Assembly (NCBI GenBank): GCA_040220135.1
Contig: JAVJTT010000024.1
Span: 124,001 to 188,000, forward strand
Source: CAJXMH01 sp040220135
GTDB lineage: Bacteria; Bacteroidota; Bacteroidia; Flavobacteriales_E; Vicingaceae
DNA length: 64,000 nucleotides
Direction: 5' to 3'
Part shown: positions 17,301 through 25,494 of the stretch, one piece after another
Numbering within the stretch: position 1 is the stretch's first letter
Layout of the letters: the number at the start of each line of letters is the position of its first letter
Position numbers and translations under genes: made by a program
The notes under the pieces: generated by a model
Databases searched by the model: none
What the model was told of the DNA's origin: nothing
The model's input: only the letters and a program-made list of their open reading frames with translations

Positions 17301-19500
17301 TTTGTAAATAAGGATCAGCATTTGCTGTTTGTTGTTGTCCTACAATGGTGTCAACTACAACCCAAGTGCCCAATGAATCCATTTCCACAAATAGTGTTTG
17401 AATATCTACCCCATACATATGGTACCAATATTCTAAGGTCATGGCTGTTGGGTTTTGAGTGGTTAAGTCAATACATGGTGAAGTAAGGCTTGCCTCATCA
17501 CCTGCTACTGCAGGACTACTAGCCTCGGTATACATGTAAATAGTACTACCGGTAGTGTGATCACTTGTAGGCCCTGTGTTGGTAGAAGTTGTGGTACCTG
17601 AATTTGCAGTCCACAAAAAGTTACCTGAACCCGTGGTTGAACCTACCCAATCATTGTTAAATGTAAAGCCGGTAGAACCGCTAACGTTAACATCAAAATT
17701 GGTAGAGTATGGGAATGTTTTCAGGGTGTTTTTCACTTCAATGTTAAATAAACTGTCGTTTGTTGTATTGGCATCGCCTGCAAGGGTTGTCCAAATGTCA
17801 AAGAAATAACTACCTGGAGCAGAAAGGTTAACAGAAGCCGTGCTGAAACAAAAATCCGTGGTATCACCAGGGTTTAGATTCGCAGTTATAGTTTCTGTAA
17901 CCGCTGCACCTCCATTAAACGAATAGCTAATGGAAAAGGAAGTAGCCGCTGTTGAACCAAAATTAACTACACTAAGGCAAACCGTATCGGCTGAGGAAAG
18001 CCCGCAACCATCGTTAGGATTTGCAAGTGCAACTACTCCAAGATCGTTTGATGGAGCATCCTGTACAAGAATGTCATCAATCGCAAAACCTTCCTCTGTT
18101 ACGGTAAAGTCAGTTCCTTGGGCAATTCGTAATTCTACAGAAGGCTGACCTGCAAGGCCTGTAAGATCATGTTCTGCAAGAACCCAAGAACCACCAGTTC
18201 CGGTCCAACCTTCTTGAGAAGGCTCTATGTTTTGAAGTCCGGCAATGGAATTGTCATTGTACCAATTGTTGGGGTCTAAGAAATTACCCACTTTTTGCCA
18301 ACTTAGGCCTCCATCAATTGAAGACTGCAATACTGTTCCGTCCCAAGAATTTTCACTCTCAATCCAAATTCTGGCTTTGAATTGGGGAAGAGCCACATTG
18401 GTAAAGTCAAAGCACGGTCCAATGATAAATGATTCTTCATCGTTGTTATAATCACCGGTCAAATTGGTTACCCAAGCATTGTTTCCGCTGTATGCGCTAC
18501 TGATTGCAGTGCCTGCCGGAGCGCCATGTGCCCATGAAGAATTTGTTCCTCCGGTGGTCCAGTTTCCAGGGCCACTTTCAAAATCTTGAAAATAAGGGAA
18601 AGTAGTAATGCTATTTTTTTGCTGTGCAACGCCTGTAGCCGTATCATTAACGGCATTCGCATCCCCTCTTAGTGAAGAGTAAACGACTACATTATAAGTT
18701 CCTATGGTAGAAAAGTTAGCGCCTTGAGAGAAGGTAAACTGAATGGTATCACCCGGCAATACGGGATTAGTGGCGTAAACGTCATTTACCGGAGTACCTC
18801 CATTTATGATGTAGTTCAAAGGAACCGAGGGAATGGTGGTAGTACCCACATTGGTAAAGGTAGCGATGATGGGCTCATTTGAGCTTAAACCACAAGAGGC
18901 TTGTAAATCGTCAACTGAAATTAATTTAATGTCATCTGGGGCTGGTTGATAAACATCAATGTTATCTACAATCCAATACCAGGCCCATTGACCTCCGTTA
19001 TTGTAATTGAAACGGATTTGAGCATTCGCGTTTCCGGCAGCTTGTGCAGAAATGTCGATTACTTTGTGTTCCGGATCAGGACTGGTAGTGATAGAATCAA
19101 CGGTAACCCATTTACTACCATCATAAACTTGCACTAAGCCATATGAGCCGGTAAGTGGGTTAAAGTAATGGTCGAATTCTAAATTAACCACGGTAGCTAA
19201 ACTTGCATCAAATGAAGGTGACTCCAGATACGCATCTTGATTATTATTTGGTCCATAGTCGTCAGAATCTAAAATGGCAGCCGGACTTGATATAGGGGCA
19301 CTTAACGGTACAGCACCTGGATTATCAAATCGCCAAGTTTGGCCATTCTGGGTGGCTGTGCTGTCTATGTTCTTCCAACCCGAAGCTAATGGGGGAAGTG
19401 AAGGGTTTGTAAAGGTGCTAAAATCTTCTTGTAAATAAGTCTGAGCATTAAGGCCAAGACTAATAGCAAGAACACCTAAAAAGGTAAAAATTCTTTTCAT
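14308..19500 (-). CDS. Giant modular surface protein with T9SS sorting domain
   Basis: The 1730-residue protein begins with a signal peptide (LGLNAQ end) and finishes with a type IX sorting domain (SFYPNPSNG near residue 1655). Between them alternate MAM/jelly-roll-like modules (NSSWAHGxPAGT, AWVTNLxGDYNN, FGVDDI or IAIDDI) and CARDB-like beta modules (GCGLxxxDSV, LNGGTPVTE, GDTxxFTF, NDS). About five module pairs are seen. No enzymatic motif is visible, so it is probably an adhesin or sheath protein secreted by T9SS. The two central units are near copies at the DNA level, 870 bases apart. A TAnnTTTG element lies 29 bases upstream. It is the only gene between rnpB and the LolD-like gene. Confidence 0.88.
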   Translation of the reverse strand: MKRIFTFLGVLAISLGLNAQTYLQEDFSTFTNPSLPPLASGWKNIDSTATQNGQTWRFDNPGAVPLSAPISSPAAILDSDDYGPNNNQDAYLESPSFDASLATVVNLEFDHYFNPLTGSYGLVQVYDGSKWVTVDSITTSPDPEHKVIDISAQAAGNANAQIRFNYNNGGQWAWYWIVDNIDVYQPAPDDIKLISVDDLQASCGLSSNEPIIATFTNVGTTTIPSVPLNYIINGGTPVNDVYATNPVLPGDTIQFTFSQGANFSTIGTYNVVVYSSLRGDANAVNDTATGVAQQKNSITTFPYFQDFESGPGNWTTGGTNSSWAHGAPAGTAISSAYSGNNAWVTNLTGDYNNDEESFIIGPCFDFTNVALPQFKARIWIESENSWDGTVLQSSIDGGLSWQKVGNFLDPNNWYNDNSIAGLQNIEPSQEGWTGTGGSWVLAEHDLTGLAGQPSVELRIAQGTDFTVTEEGFAIDDILVQDAPSNDLGVVALANPNDGCGLSSADTVCLSVVNFGSTAATSFSISYSFNGGAAVTETITANLNPGDTTDFCFSTASVNLSAPGSYFFDIWTTLAGDANTTNDSLFNIEVKNTLKTFPYSTNFDVNVSGSTGFTFNNDWVGSTTGSGNFLWTANSGTTTSTNTGPTSDHTTGSTIYMYTEASSPAVAGDEASLTSPCIDLTTQNPTAMTLEYWYHMYGVDIQTLFVEMDSLGTWVVVDTIVGQQQTANADPYLQKSIAVNQLAGLNETRIRFRTIRGSSFDGDVAIDDIRLYQPSNDDVGVVSISSPTSGCGLTTDSVRVCIVNFGLAASSNIPLAYTLNGGTPVTDVFTGSIQPGDTACFTFATNVNVSAVGTYNLTAYTNLANDGDVTNDSTSTTFDNIPVISALPYTEGFETNNGGWSTYGANSSWAHGSPAGTYITAAANGSNAWVTNLLGDYNNNELAYLESPCMDFSSLTVDPTMSFSHIFNTESCCDEGWVEVSTNAGQTWTKLLASPNAINWYNDLGNQWWDGDHLAGTGSWHLASNELTGVAGSASVKIRFVFSSDGSVTNDGFGVDDINIAPPAADDASLVSITKPNSGCALGSADSVAVLLANVGTASMSNVSITYVLNGGTPVTETIAGPINSGDTIPFTFTNTVNLSTFGTYNLTVYISLANDPNQLNDTLNISFDNVPVISGLPYTEDFESGNGGWTASGTNSSWAHGTPAGTYITGAANGSNAWVTNLTGDYNNSELSYLESPCMDFSSISIDPTLNFSHIHNTESCCDEGWIEVSTNAGSTWTKLIAGPNAINWYNDLGNQWWDGDHAAGTGVWHAASTVLSGVAGNSNVKIRFVFSSDGSVTNDGFGVDDINIAPPAADDAAIVDLSAPGSSCGFGTSDSVKVLFTNNGTNAITSLDLSYSMNGSAYVTETFTGNLLSGDTAEYTFNATVNLSIPGTYTFDIAVDLFGDPNSLNDSIGGINVLNSLQTIPYVEDFDALAGGQTGQLSNGWNVSPSANGNFEWITNIGGTISGATGPTGDNTTGSTTYIYTEASSPAAAGDMTILTSPCVDISSNTGDLTLIYHYHMFGADIQTLYVDLDTNGTWTNIDSIVGQVQTANADPYNFQVLPLNQFANANEVRVRFWTVRGASFDGDIAIDDVSITGQPVGLEDVEKTAAKLSFYPNPSNGEVKLLKNSDIQIDRLEVYNLKGQLVMNLTEGLNQNFLQLDLSHLPKGVYTIKSVGDQFTQSDKLIIQ
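15431..15990 (-). repeat. Long direct repeat, copy 2 (870-base period)
   Basis: This block aligns without gaps to 16301-16860 at a constant offset of 870 bases (290 codons). It covers one jelly-roll plus part of one CARDB-like module of the surface protein. Shared runs include GCATCGTCAGCAGCAGGAGG and GGCAATGTTAATGTCATCTA-like stretches. Confidence 0.85.
16301..16860 (-). repeat. Long direct repeat, copy 1 (870-base period)
   Basis: Partner of the block at 15431-15990. Differences are mostly third-position changes, so protein sequence is kept more strictly than DNA, as expected after an internal duplication under selection. Confidence 0.85.
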
Positions 19501-19529
19501 AATAAAATTAAAGGTTAACGTTCTATTAA

Positions 19530-19537
19530 CAAAAGTA
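19530..19537 (-). promoter_or_regulatory. -7 promoter element for the giant surface protein
   Basis: CAAAAGTA on the plus strand is TACTTTTG on the minus strand (TAnnTTTG), 29 bases before the start codon. Confidence 0.55.
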
Positions 19538-19577
19538 GGATTAATAAAAGAGAAAAGTATTGTCTTACAAGCAATTG

Positions 19578-20228
19578 TTAAATAATTTTTCCATCTTTCA
19601 TTTCGTAGGTAAGGTCACACGCCTCAGCTAGTTCCATGTTGTGTGTGACTATCACAAAGGTTTGTTTGAACTCATCACGCAGGTCAAAAAAGAGTTGGTG
19701 CAGTTTCTCTGCTTTTGCAGAATCAAGGTTACCGGACGGTTCGTCGGCAAAAATTACTTTGGGTTGATTGATCAAGGCTCTAGCGGTAGCCACTCTTTGT
19801 TGTTCACCTCCTGAAAGGGCAGAGGGCTTGTGGTGGGAGCGGTCTTTAAGTTCCAATTTTTTTAATAAAACCTGAGCGCGATCTTCCGCTTCTGATTTAT
19901 TCATTCCGGCAATTAAGGCTGGCATGCAAACATTCTCTAGTGCGGTAAATTCAGTTAACAAGTGGTGAAATTGAAAGACAAAGCCAATGTTTTGATTGCG
20001 GAATTCCGCTACATGATTGTTACTTAGCTTAGTGATTTCTTTACCGTCGTATTGTATGCTGCCTGAGTCAGCATCGGCTAAGGTGCCCAGTATTTGTAAA
20101 AAAGTTGTTTTTCCTGCGCCCGAACTCCCTACAATTGAAATAATGTCTCCTTTATTTACTTTTAAGTCAACTCCCTTGAGCACTTCTAGCTCTCCAAATT
20201 GTTTTTTTATGCCTTTTGCTTCAATCAT
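19578..20228 (-). CDS. ABC transporter ATP-binding protein, LolD/MacB type
   Basis: A 216-residue ATPase with Walker A GSSGAGKT (34-41), signature LSGGEQQR (138-145) and Walker B VIFADEP (158-164), followed by the GNLDS D-loop. This fits the LolD/FtsE/MacB group; LolD drives release of lipoproteins from the inner membrane to the carrier LolA. No permease (LolC/E-like) gene is adjacent, so the pairing is not proven. ATG at 20228 is preferred over a GTG at 20240, since the family begins right before the first strand (MIEAKGIKK). Confidence 0.85.
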   Translation of the reverse strand: MIEAKGIKKQFGELEVLKGVDLKVNKGDIISIVGSSGAGKTTFLQILGTLADADSGSIQYDGKEITKLSNNHVAEFRNQNIGFVFQFHHLLTEFTALENVCMPALIAGMNKSEAEDRAQVLLKKLELKDRSHHKPSALSGGEQQRVATARALINQPKVIFADEPSGNLDSAKAEKLHQLFFDLRDEFKQTFVIVTHNMELAEACDLTYEMKDGKII

Positions 20229-20306
20229 AATCGAATTCACGAAATTAGAACTATTTCTTTTCCTTGAAAGAGGGAAATTAATCTTTTAAATTGGGGACAA
20301 ATCAAT

Positions 20307-20314
20307 TACTTTTG
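20307..20314 (+). promoter_or_regulatory. -7 promoter element for sucC
   Basis: TACTTTTG fits TAnnTTTG and ends 31 bases before the sucC ATG at 20346. Confidence 0.55.
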
Positions 20315-20345
20315 AGCACCATTTAAGAAAACTAAAAGATTCAGC

Positions 20346-21536
20346 ATGAACATTCATGAATATCAAGCAAAAGAAACATTAAAAAGCTACGGTGTAGCAA
20401 TCCAAGAAGGGATAGTGGCTCAAACGGCAGACGAAGCTGTTGAAGCGGCAAAAAAACTCAACCAAGAAACCGGAACCGAATGGTGGGTCATCAAAGCTCA
20501 GGTTCACGCAGGTGGAAGAGGAAAAGGAGGAGGAGTTAAACTCGCCAAGTCTTTAGAGGAAGTAAAAAGTATTTCCGATGAAATTATTGGAATGCAGTTA
20601 GTCACTCCGCAAACCTCTGCAGAAGGGAAAAAAGTGCATCAAGTTTTAGTGGCACAAGATGTTTACTATCCGGGAGAAAATGAACCCGAAGAGTATTACA
20701 TGAGTGTGTTACTTAATCGTGGTACTGGTAGAAATATGATCATGTATTCTACAGAAGGTGGAATGGATATTGAGACGGTTGCGGAAGAAACACCACATTT
20801 GATCTTTACCGAAGAGATTGACCCAAGTGTTGGCTTACAGGGCTTTCAAGCTAGAAAAGTAGCCTTTAATTTGGGCTTGTCAGGTAAGGCGTTTAAAGAA
20901 ATGGTGAAGTTCGTTTCTGCCCTTTACAAAGCTTATGAGAATACCGATTCAAGCTTGTTCGAGATCAATCCGGTTTTAAAGACATCCGACGATAAAATTA
21001 TTGCGGTTGACTCTAAGGTAACGCTAGATGATAATGCGCTTTTCCGTAACAAGGATTTAGCAGCGATGAGAGATAAAAGAGAAGAGGATCCGACAGAAGT
21101 GGAAGCTGGCGAAGCCGGACTAAGCTATGTAAACCTTGATGGAAATGTGGGATGCATGGTAAACGGAGCCGGACTGGCCATGGCTACCATGGACATTATT
21201 AAGTTAAGTGGAGGTAATCCGGCCAACTTTCTAGATGTTGGCGGTACTGCAGATGCTGAAAGAGTTGAAAAAGCCTTCCGTATGATTCTTAGAGATGATA
21301 AAGTGGAAGCTATTTTGGTGAACATTTTTGGTGGAATTGTGAGGTGTGACCGCGTAGCTCAAGGTGTAGTGGATGCCTACAAAAACATTGGAGATATCCC
21401 GGTGCCGATTATTGTTCGACTACAAGGAACCAATGCTGAGGAGGCCAAAAAGATCATCGACGATTCAGGATTAAAAGTTCATTCAGCCATTTTGTTGCAA
21501 GAAGCAGCAGACAGTGTAGCTGAAGTACTCAAGTAA
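20346..21536 (+). CDS. sucC: Succinyl-CoA ligase, beta subunit
   Basis: SucC is the nucleotide-binding subunit of succinyl-CoA synthetase in the TCA cycle. At 396 residues it matches the usual length. Visible features are the N-terminal MNIHEYQAKE, the ATP-grasp loop VHAGGRGKGGGVKL, FEINPV, the C-terminal CoA-ligase GGTADAERV and NIFGGIVRCD. The alpha subunit (sucD) is not adjacent, which is common in Bacteroidetes. An intrinsic terminator follows directly, so the gene seems monocistronic. Confidence 0.97.
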   Translation: MNIHEYQAKETLKSYGVAIQEGIVAQTADEAVEAAKKLNQETGTEWWVIKAQVHAGGRGKGGGVKLAKSLEEVKSISDEIIGMQLVTPQTSAEGKKVHQVLVAQDVYYPGENEPEEYYMSVLLNRGTGRNMIMYSTEGGMDIETVAEETPHLIFTEEIDPSVGLQGFQARKVAFNLGLSGKAFKEMVKFVSALYKAYENTDSSLFEINPVLKTSDDKIIAVDSKVTLDDNALFRNKDLAAMRDKREEDPTEVEAGEAGLSYVNLDGNVGCMVNGAGLAMATMDIIKLSGGNPANFLDVGGTADAERVEKAFRMILRDDKVEAILVNIFGGIVRCDRVAQGVVDAYKNIGDIPVPIIVRLQGTNAEEAKKIIDDSGLKVHSAILLQEAADSVAEVLK

Positions 21537-21540
21537 ATAG

Positions 21541-21572
21541 AAAACCCTTCTTGTTTTGAGAAGGGTTTTTTT
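21541..21572 (+). terminator. Intrinsic terminator of sucC
   Basis: An 11-bp inverted repeat (21541-21551 with 21559-21569), AAAACCCTTCT and AGAAGGGTTTT, with a seven-base loop and a continuing T run to 21572. It begins four bases after the sucC stop. Confidence 0.9.
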
Positions 21573-21603
21573 ACAAATATTAGGTTTATAATATAAACAA
21601 CTT

Positions 21604-21611
21604 TATATTTG
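21604..21611 (+). promoter_or_regulatory. -7 promoter element for the 21.6-23.8 kb cluster
   Basis: TATATTTG fits TAnnTTTG, 16 bases before the ATG at 21628. Confidence 0.55.
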
Positions 21612-21627
21612 TGATAAATTTATAAAT

Positions 21628-22200
21628 ATGAAATCAAATCACGAAGAACAGCTAAAACTCATCGAAGAGATGATTGAAAGCACTAAAGTGAAGATTAGTG
21701 AAGGAAGTATCTTTTATTTAATCTGGGGGTGGTTGGTGATCTTGGCAGCCGCTTTAAACTATTACCTTTTGGTGTTTGCTCAATATGAAAATCATTGGAT
21801 TGTTTGGCCGATACTAATGCCCATAGGGGGGATTGTTTCTATGATCATAGGTCGTAAGCAAGCTAAAAAAGCAAAACGAAAGACCTTTATCGATCGGGCC
21901 CTTAACTACTTGTGGGGCGGGTTTGTGATTACTTTATTGCTCGCTCTATTGGGAATAGTAAGGCTAGGGCCGGAAGGCGTTTATCCAATTATCATGCTAT
22001 TGTATGGCTTAGGAACTTTTGTAAGTGGAGGAATTTTGAAGTTTCGTCCACTTATAATTGGGGCAATGGGTGCTTGGCTTGTAGGAATAGTGGCGTTTTT
22101 TGTGCCCTTTCAGGAGCAATTGATCTTATTAGGAGTATCCATCTTGGTCTCTTATTTGATCCCGGGCTACTTGCTTTCAAAATCAAGTCAGCATGTTTAA
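21628..22200 (+). CDS. Multi-pass membrane protein, unknown function
   Basis: A 190-residue protein with a charged N-terminal stretch (about 1-25, KSNHEEQLKLIEEMIES) and about five hydrophobic helices from residue 27 to 183. I do not recognise a named family beyond a type often found beside a small winged-helix regulator in Bacteroidetes. It is first in a five-gene run; its 3' end overlaps the regulator gene by eight bases, implying co-translation. It may be a sensor or target of that regulator, but the sequence shows no more. Confidence 0.8.
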   Translation: MKSNHEEQLKLIEEMIESTKVKISEGSIFYLIWGWLVILAAALNYYLLVFAQYENHWIVWPILMPIGGIVSMIIGRKQAKKAKRKTFIDRALNYLWGGFVITLLLALLGIVRLGPEGVYPIIMLLYGLGTFVSGGILKFRPLIIGAMGAWLVGIVAFFVPFQEQLILLGVSILVSYLIPGYLLSKSSQHV

Positions 22201-22486
22201 ATCGCTTGACCCTCTTTTACATTCCCAATTACGACTGGGAGTAATCTCCTTGTTGGTCAGTGTTGAAGAAGCAGACTTCACCTTTATTAAAGAGAAAACC
22301 GGGGCCACTGCCGGTAACTTAAGTGTGCAGATCGACAAATTGGAAAAGGCCAAGTACATCGAGGTTACCAAGTCGTTTAAAGGGAAAAGGCCACTCACGA
22401 CTTGCAAGATCACTAAAACGGGAGTTCACGCTTTTGAGCAATATGTGGAGCATTTAAAGACATACATTGATAAAGAAGACCACTAG
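22193..22486 (+). CDS. Small winged-helix transcriptional regulator
   Basis: A 97-residue one-domain winged-helix protein. The helix-turn-helix region IKEKTGATAGNLSVQIDKLE (about 33-52) is followed by a wing (FKGKRPLTTCKITKTG). It looks like MarR/PadR-type HTH_27 proteins, which usually repress their own operon. It overlaps the preceding membrane-protein gene by eight bases and abuts the DUF2306 gene with no gap, so it likely regulates this cluster. No effector domain is visible. Confidence 0.88.
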   Translation: MFKSLDPLLHSQLRLGVISLLVSVEEADFTFIKEKTGATAGNLSVQIDKLEKAKYIEVTKSFKGKRPLTTCKITKTGVHAFEQYVEHLKTYIDKEDH

Positions 22487-22999
22487 ATGAATGGTGCAAA
22501 CTTAATATCGAGTACACTAGGCTTTTGGCATTTTTTGTTCGCCATAGCGGCTTTAGGGTTTGGTAGTTATGTGTTAGCAACCCAAAAAGGGAGCAAAGGC
22601 CATAAGTACTTTGGGTATCTCTACTGCATTGCCATGCTTGGACTCAATGCAAGCGCTTTTGGAATATATCATTTGTTTGGCCGGTTTGGCGTTTTTCATT
22701 GGATGTCCATTATCAGTGTTCTGACATTATTGGCGGGGATGATTCCGATGCTTATTAAAAAACCGAAAAGCTGTGTTTCCTTGCTCTTAAGCTTTATGTA
22801 TTGGTCGGTGATGGGTTTATACGCTGCCTTTGTTTCCGAAACTTTAGTTCGGATTCCAGATGTGGTAATCCATGCAGGTTTACCCAATAGAACCTTTTAC
22901 ACGATGAGTGGAATTGGTAGCGGAGTTTGTTTGGCTGTGGGTGCTTACTTCTTCTTTCGAAAAAAATCAAAATGGTTTCAATTCGATTCAAATCAATAA
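22487..22999 (+). CDS. DUF2306-type membrane protein
   Basis: A 170-residue membrane protein with four helices. Histidines near helix ends (GFWHFLFA, KGHKYFGYLY, FHWMSI, VVIHAGLPNR) fit the DUF2306 pattern; histidines spaced like this can coordinate heme or metal, but that is inference. It starts immediately after the regulator stop and is probably translated from the same message. Confidence 0.7.
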   Translation: MNGANLISSTLGFWHFLFAIAALGFGSYVLATQKGSKGHKYFGYLYCIAMLGLNASAFGIYHLFGRFGVFHWMSIISVLTLLAGMIPMLIKKPKSCVSLLLSFMYWSVMGLYAAFVSETLVRIPDVVIHAGLPNRTFYTMSGIGSGVCLAVGAYFFFRKKSKWFQFDSNQ

Positions 23000-23012
23000 A
23001 CAACTAGAAAAA

Positions 23013-23576
23013 ATGAAAAACACAACACCATTATTCGTGAGTATACTGATATTCTTTTGCTTATTTGCAAACAAGGGTATGGCGCAAAAGAAAGGATTTG
23101 AAATTGGTTTCCAATTAAATGAATACCATCAAGATTTTGGTCTTGGGTTAAACGTAACCACCCCCTATTTAATTAAAGAGTACGTTGCCATTCGCCTGAG
23201 GGCTAATAGTCAGTTTCTCCAACATCTAGATCCCAAAAGCTTAACCGAAACCTGGACACCCTATCAAAACCTGAGCCTTGGTTTTTTTGGGCATCGTGCC
23301 ATGATTCACGAAAAAATAGGTCTTTATGGGGAAGGAGGTATCCTGGGCATTTTTCCAAACGACGATTTTTCAAAAGAAGACTTTGTGATTGGAGGCTATG
23401 GCCTTTTTGGTTTTGAGTTTTACTTTGTTGATCAGTTTAGCTACTTTATTGAAGCAGGAGGTGTGGGTAGTGGAGCTAAAGCGGATAAATTGCCAACTGA
23501 ACCAATCTATTCCAATGGATTTTTAATAAATGTAGGATTTCGAATCACTTTTTATAAAAACAATGAAAATGAATAA
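23013..23576 (+). CDS. Secreted/outer-membrane beta-barrel-like protein, unknown
   Basis: A 187-residue protein with a clear signal peptide (MKNTTPLF start, cleavage near GMAQ) followed by alternating hydrophobic residues (FEIGFQLN, GLGLNVTTPY, FGFEFYFV) that suggest a small beta-barrel. It ends with a strand (NVGFRITFYK), typical for outer-membrane barrels. The ATG at 23013 is chosen over an upstream one inside the DUF2306 gene because it gives the signal peptide. It overlaps the next gene by 14 bases. No named family recognised. Confidence 0.75.
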   Translation: MKNTTPLFVSILIFFCLFANKGMAQKKGFEIGFQLNEYHQDFGLGLNVTTPYLIKEYVAIRLRANSQFLQHLDPKSLTETWTPYQNLSLGFFGHRAMIHEKIGLYGEGGILGIFPNDDFSKEDFVIGGYGLFGFEFYFVDQFSYFIEAGGVGSGAKADKLPTEPIYSNGFLINVGFRITFYKNNENE

Positions 23577-23847
23577 AACAGACGAAAAATTGTACGAAGA
23601 AGCCGAAGCAAGAGTGGGCTTTAAAAGACACCTTGCATTTTATGTAATCATCAATCTATTCCTTTGGGGAGTGTGGTATTTTACCCGCGCTGATGAAGGC
23701 CACTACGATGGCTTTTGGCCAATATGGGCCACCTTGGGTTGGGGAATAGGTTTAGCCTCTCACTATGTAGGTGTGTACGTTAAAAGCGATGGTGCGGTAG
23801 AAAGAGAGTTTGAAAAGCTGAAAAGAGAGCGAGAGCAAAATCACTAA
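23563..23847 (+). CDS. 2TM-domain protein
   Basis: A 94-residue protein of the 2TM family: an amphipathic start with AEARVGFKRHLAFYVIIN, then two transmembrane helices (about 24-42 and 52-70) and a charged C-terminal tail (EREFEKLKRERE). In Bacteroidetes the 2TM domain often sits with LytTR or winged-helix regulators, which fits this cluster. Function is unknown. Its TAA overlaps the stop of the convergent methyltransferase gene by four bases. Confidence 0.85.
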   Translation: MKMNKTDEKLYEEAEARVGFKRHLAFYVIINLFLWGVWYFTRADEGHYDGFWPIWATLGWGIGLASHYVGVYVKSDGAVEREFEKLKREREQNH

Positions 23848-24647
23848 AGGCTCTCTTTCTTTACAAGATAGTAAACGCAAGTAGTCAAATAATTCCGCAA
23901 ATAAGGAATGGCAGCAATGGCCGGATTTTGCACTTTAGCATTCAGCTTAAACTTATACTTATAAATTGGGTTGATCAGGTAAAATTCCCGTTTTTGCTGA
24001 CTGAAATGATTCTTTTTCAGCAGTTTTTCAAAGCGTTCAATGCTTATGCCAGTCTGCTTTATTTCTGCTAAATCATCAATGGTTTTTGTGGGTTCCCCAA
24101 AAGATTTTAAAACGGCCCGATAAAGCTTCATGGGCAGTAAATGATAGTAAGGCAGTCGGTTCAGTATCTTGCTTTTGGCAATTTGTTGATGTCCGCCAAA
24201 AGGCATTTGCCAAGGTGGAAAACCAAAGAAAATGTGTCCCCCCGGTTTTAAGAACTCACGGAGTTTAGCCAGAACTTTATCTTGGTCATGAATGTGTTCG
24301 ATCACGTCTTTTAACACAATCAAATCGAACTTTTCGGGATACTCTTTATCGATTTCTACATCGTAAATGTCTTTGTTGCTCAAGCTCGCCTGACCCTTCT
24401 GAATTTCTTGCTTTAAAAGGTCTTTGGCCATTTCGTAACGTGCTGATTGTAATTCAACCCCGGTTCCATGGCAGCCTTTCTCAATAAAAGCTTGTAGTAC
24501 TCCCCCCTCAGCACAGCCAATTTCCATAACTCGCATTCCTTCTTTCAAGGAAAGTTTTTTCTCAATAAAAGGAATAACGTACTTAAGGGCGTTTTCCCTT
24601 TGGTATTTAATGTATCTTTTCTTGTCTTTATGAAAATCGTAAGGCAT
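23844..24647 (-). CDS. Class I SAM-dependent methyltransferase
   Basis: A 267-residue methyltransferase. Motif I is VMEIGCAEGGVLQAF (about 40-54), followed by GVELQ, and the motif IV/post region is FDLIVLKDVIEHI then LKPGGHIFFGFPP. This resembles UbiE/COQ5-type and glycan or lipid methyltransferases. The C-terminal half is lysine-rich. The acceptor is not determined. The gene is divergent from the epimerase gene across 40 bases. Confidence 0.85.
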   Translation of the reverse strand: MPYDFHKDKKRYIKYQRENALKYVIPFIEKKLSLKEGMRVMEIGCAEGGVLQAFIEKGCHGTGVELQSARYEMAKDLLKQEIQKGQASLSNKDIYDVEIDKEYPEKFDLIVLKDVIEHIHDQDKVLAKLREFLKPGGHIFFGFPPWQMPFGGHQQIAKSKILNRLPYYHLLPMKLYRAVLKSFGEPTKTIDDLAEIKQTGISIERFEKLLKKNHFSQQKREFYLINPIYKYKFKLNAKVQNPAIAAIPYLRNYLTTCVYYLVKKESL

Positions 24648-24687
24648 CTGTAAAACTTAAGTCCGTAAAATTAGTTGAATAAATAGA

Positions 24688-25494
24688 ATGAAGAAGATTT
24701 CAATATTGGGAATAGGATGGTTGGGTGAAAATTTAGCCAAAACCCTATTAGAAGGGAAAAATAAAGTTGTTGGTACGGTAAGCTCTAAAGCTAGGGCTGA
24801 GGCATTACAGAAGTTAGGGATTAATGCTTATTGTTATCAATTAGGAGATAAGCTAAACGGTAAGGAAGAATTTCTTGAGGCTGACGCTTTCATTCTTACT
24901 CTTCCACCTTCAGCAGCAAAGCCTCACTATGTAAGAGAAATCAAGACACTTTTGGCGGTGATCAAGCAAAAACAACCTTTAGCCGCTATTTTTTACACTA
25001 GTTCAACTTCAGTTTATGGCAATCAAGCAGTTCATGTAGACGAATCAAGTCCAACCAATCCCCAAAGCGATAATGCAAAATCCATTCGAGAAGTGGAACA
25101 ATACATGCTTAAAAACTTTCGGAAAGCGATTCTTTTAAGGCTAGGTGGCTTAGTTGGACCCAATCGGCATCCGGTGCATTATTTAGCGGGAAGAGAAAAG
25201 CTCAAACAAGCCTCAGCTCCGGTTAATTTGGTTCATCAAAATGAGGTGATCAAGGCCATACTTTTTTTGCTAGCATTAGAGCAAAGAAAATTGATTTACA
25301 ATTTGGTTTGTCCCGAACATCCTGAAAAAAGTTCATTTTATCAAAAGGTGGCTAAAAATCTTAAACTTAGTCTTCCTAATTTTGATGCAAACGATAAAAC
25401 CGACAACAAAACGGTAGTACCGAGATTAATCCAAGAAGATGGCTATACTTTTATCTACAAAAGCCCTTATGACTTTCCCGAGTCAAAAGAATAG
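24688..25494 (+). CDS. NAD(P)-binding epimerase/dehydratase-like protein (YeeZ type)
   Basis: A 268-residue Rossmann protein. The nucleotide-binding loop is ILGIGWLGENLA (about 5-16), with SSTSVYGN near residue 105 and LLRLGGLVGPNRHP near 150, as in atypical short-chain reductases such as YeeZ. The normal Tyr-x3-Lys pair is not evident, so it may not be a classical sugar epimerase. The 3' end overlaps the following gene. Confidence 0.82.
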   Translation: MKKISILGIGWLGENLAKTLLEGKNKVVGTVSSKARAEALQKLGINAYCYQLGDKLNGKEEFLEADAFILTLPPSAAKPHYVREIKTLLAVIKQKQPLAAIFYTSSTSVYGNQAVHVDESSPTNPQSDNAKSIREVEQYMLKNFRKAILLRLGGLVGPNRHPVHYLAGREKLKQASAPVNLVHQNEVIKAILFLLALEQRKLIYNLVCPEHPEKSSFYQKVAKNLKLSLPNFDANDKTDNKTVVPRLIQEDGYTFIYKSPYDFPESKE

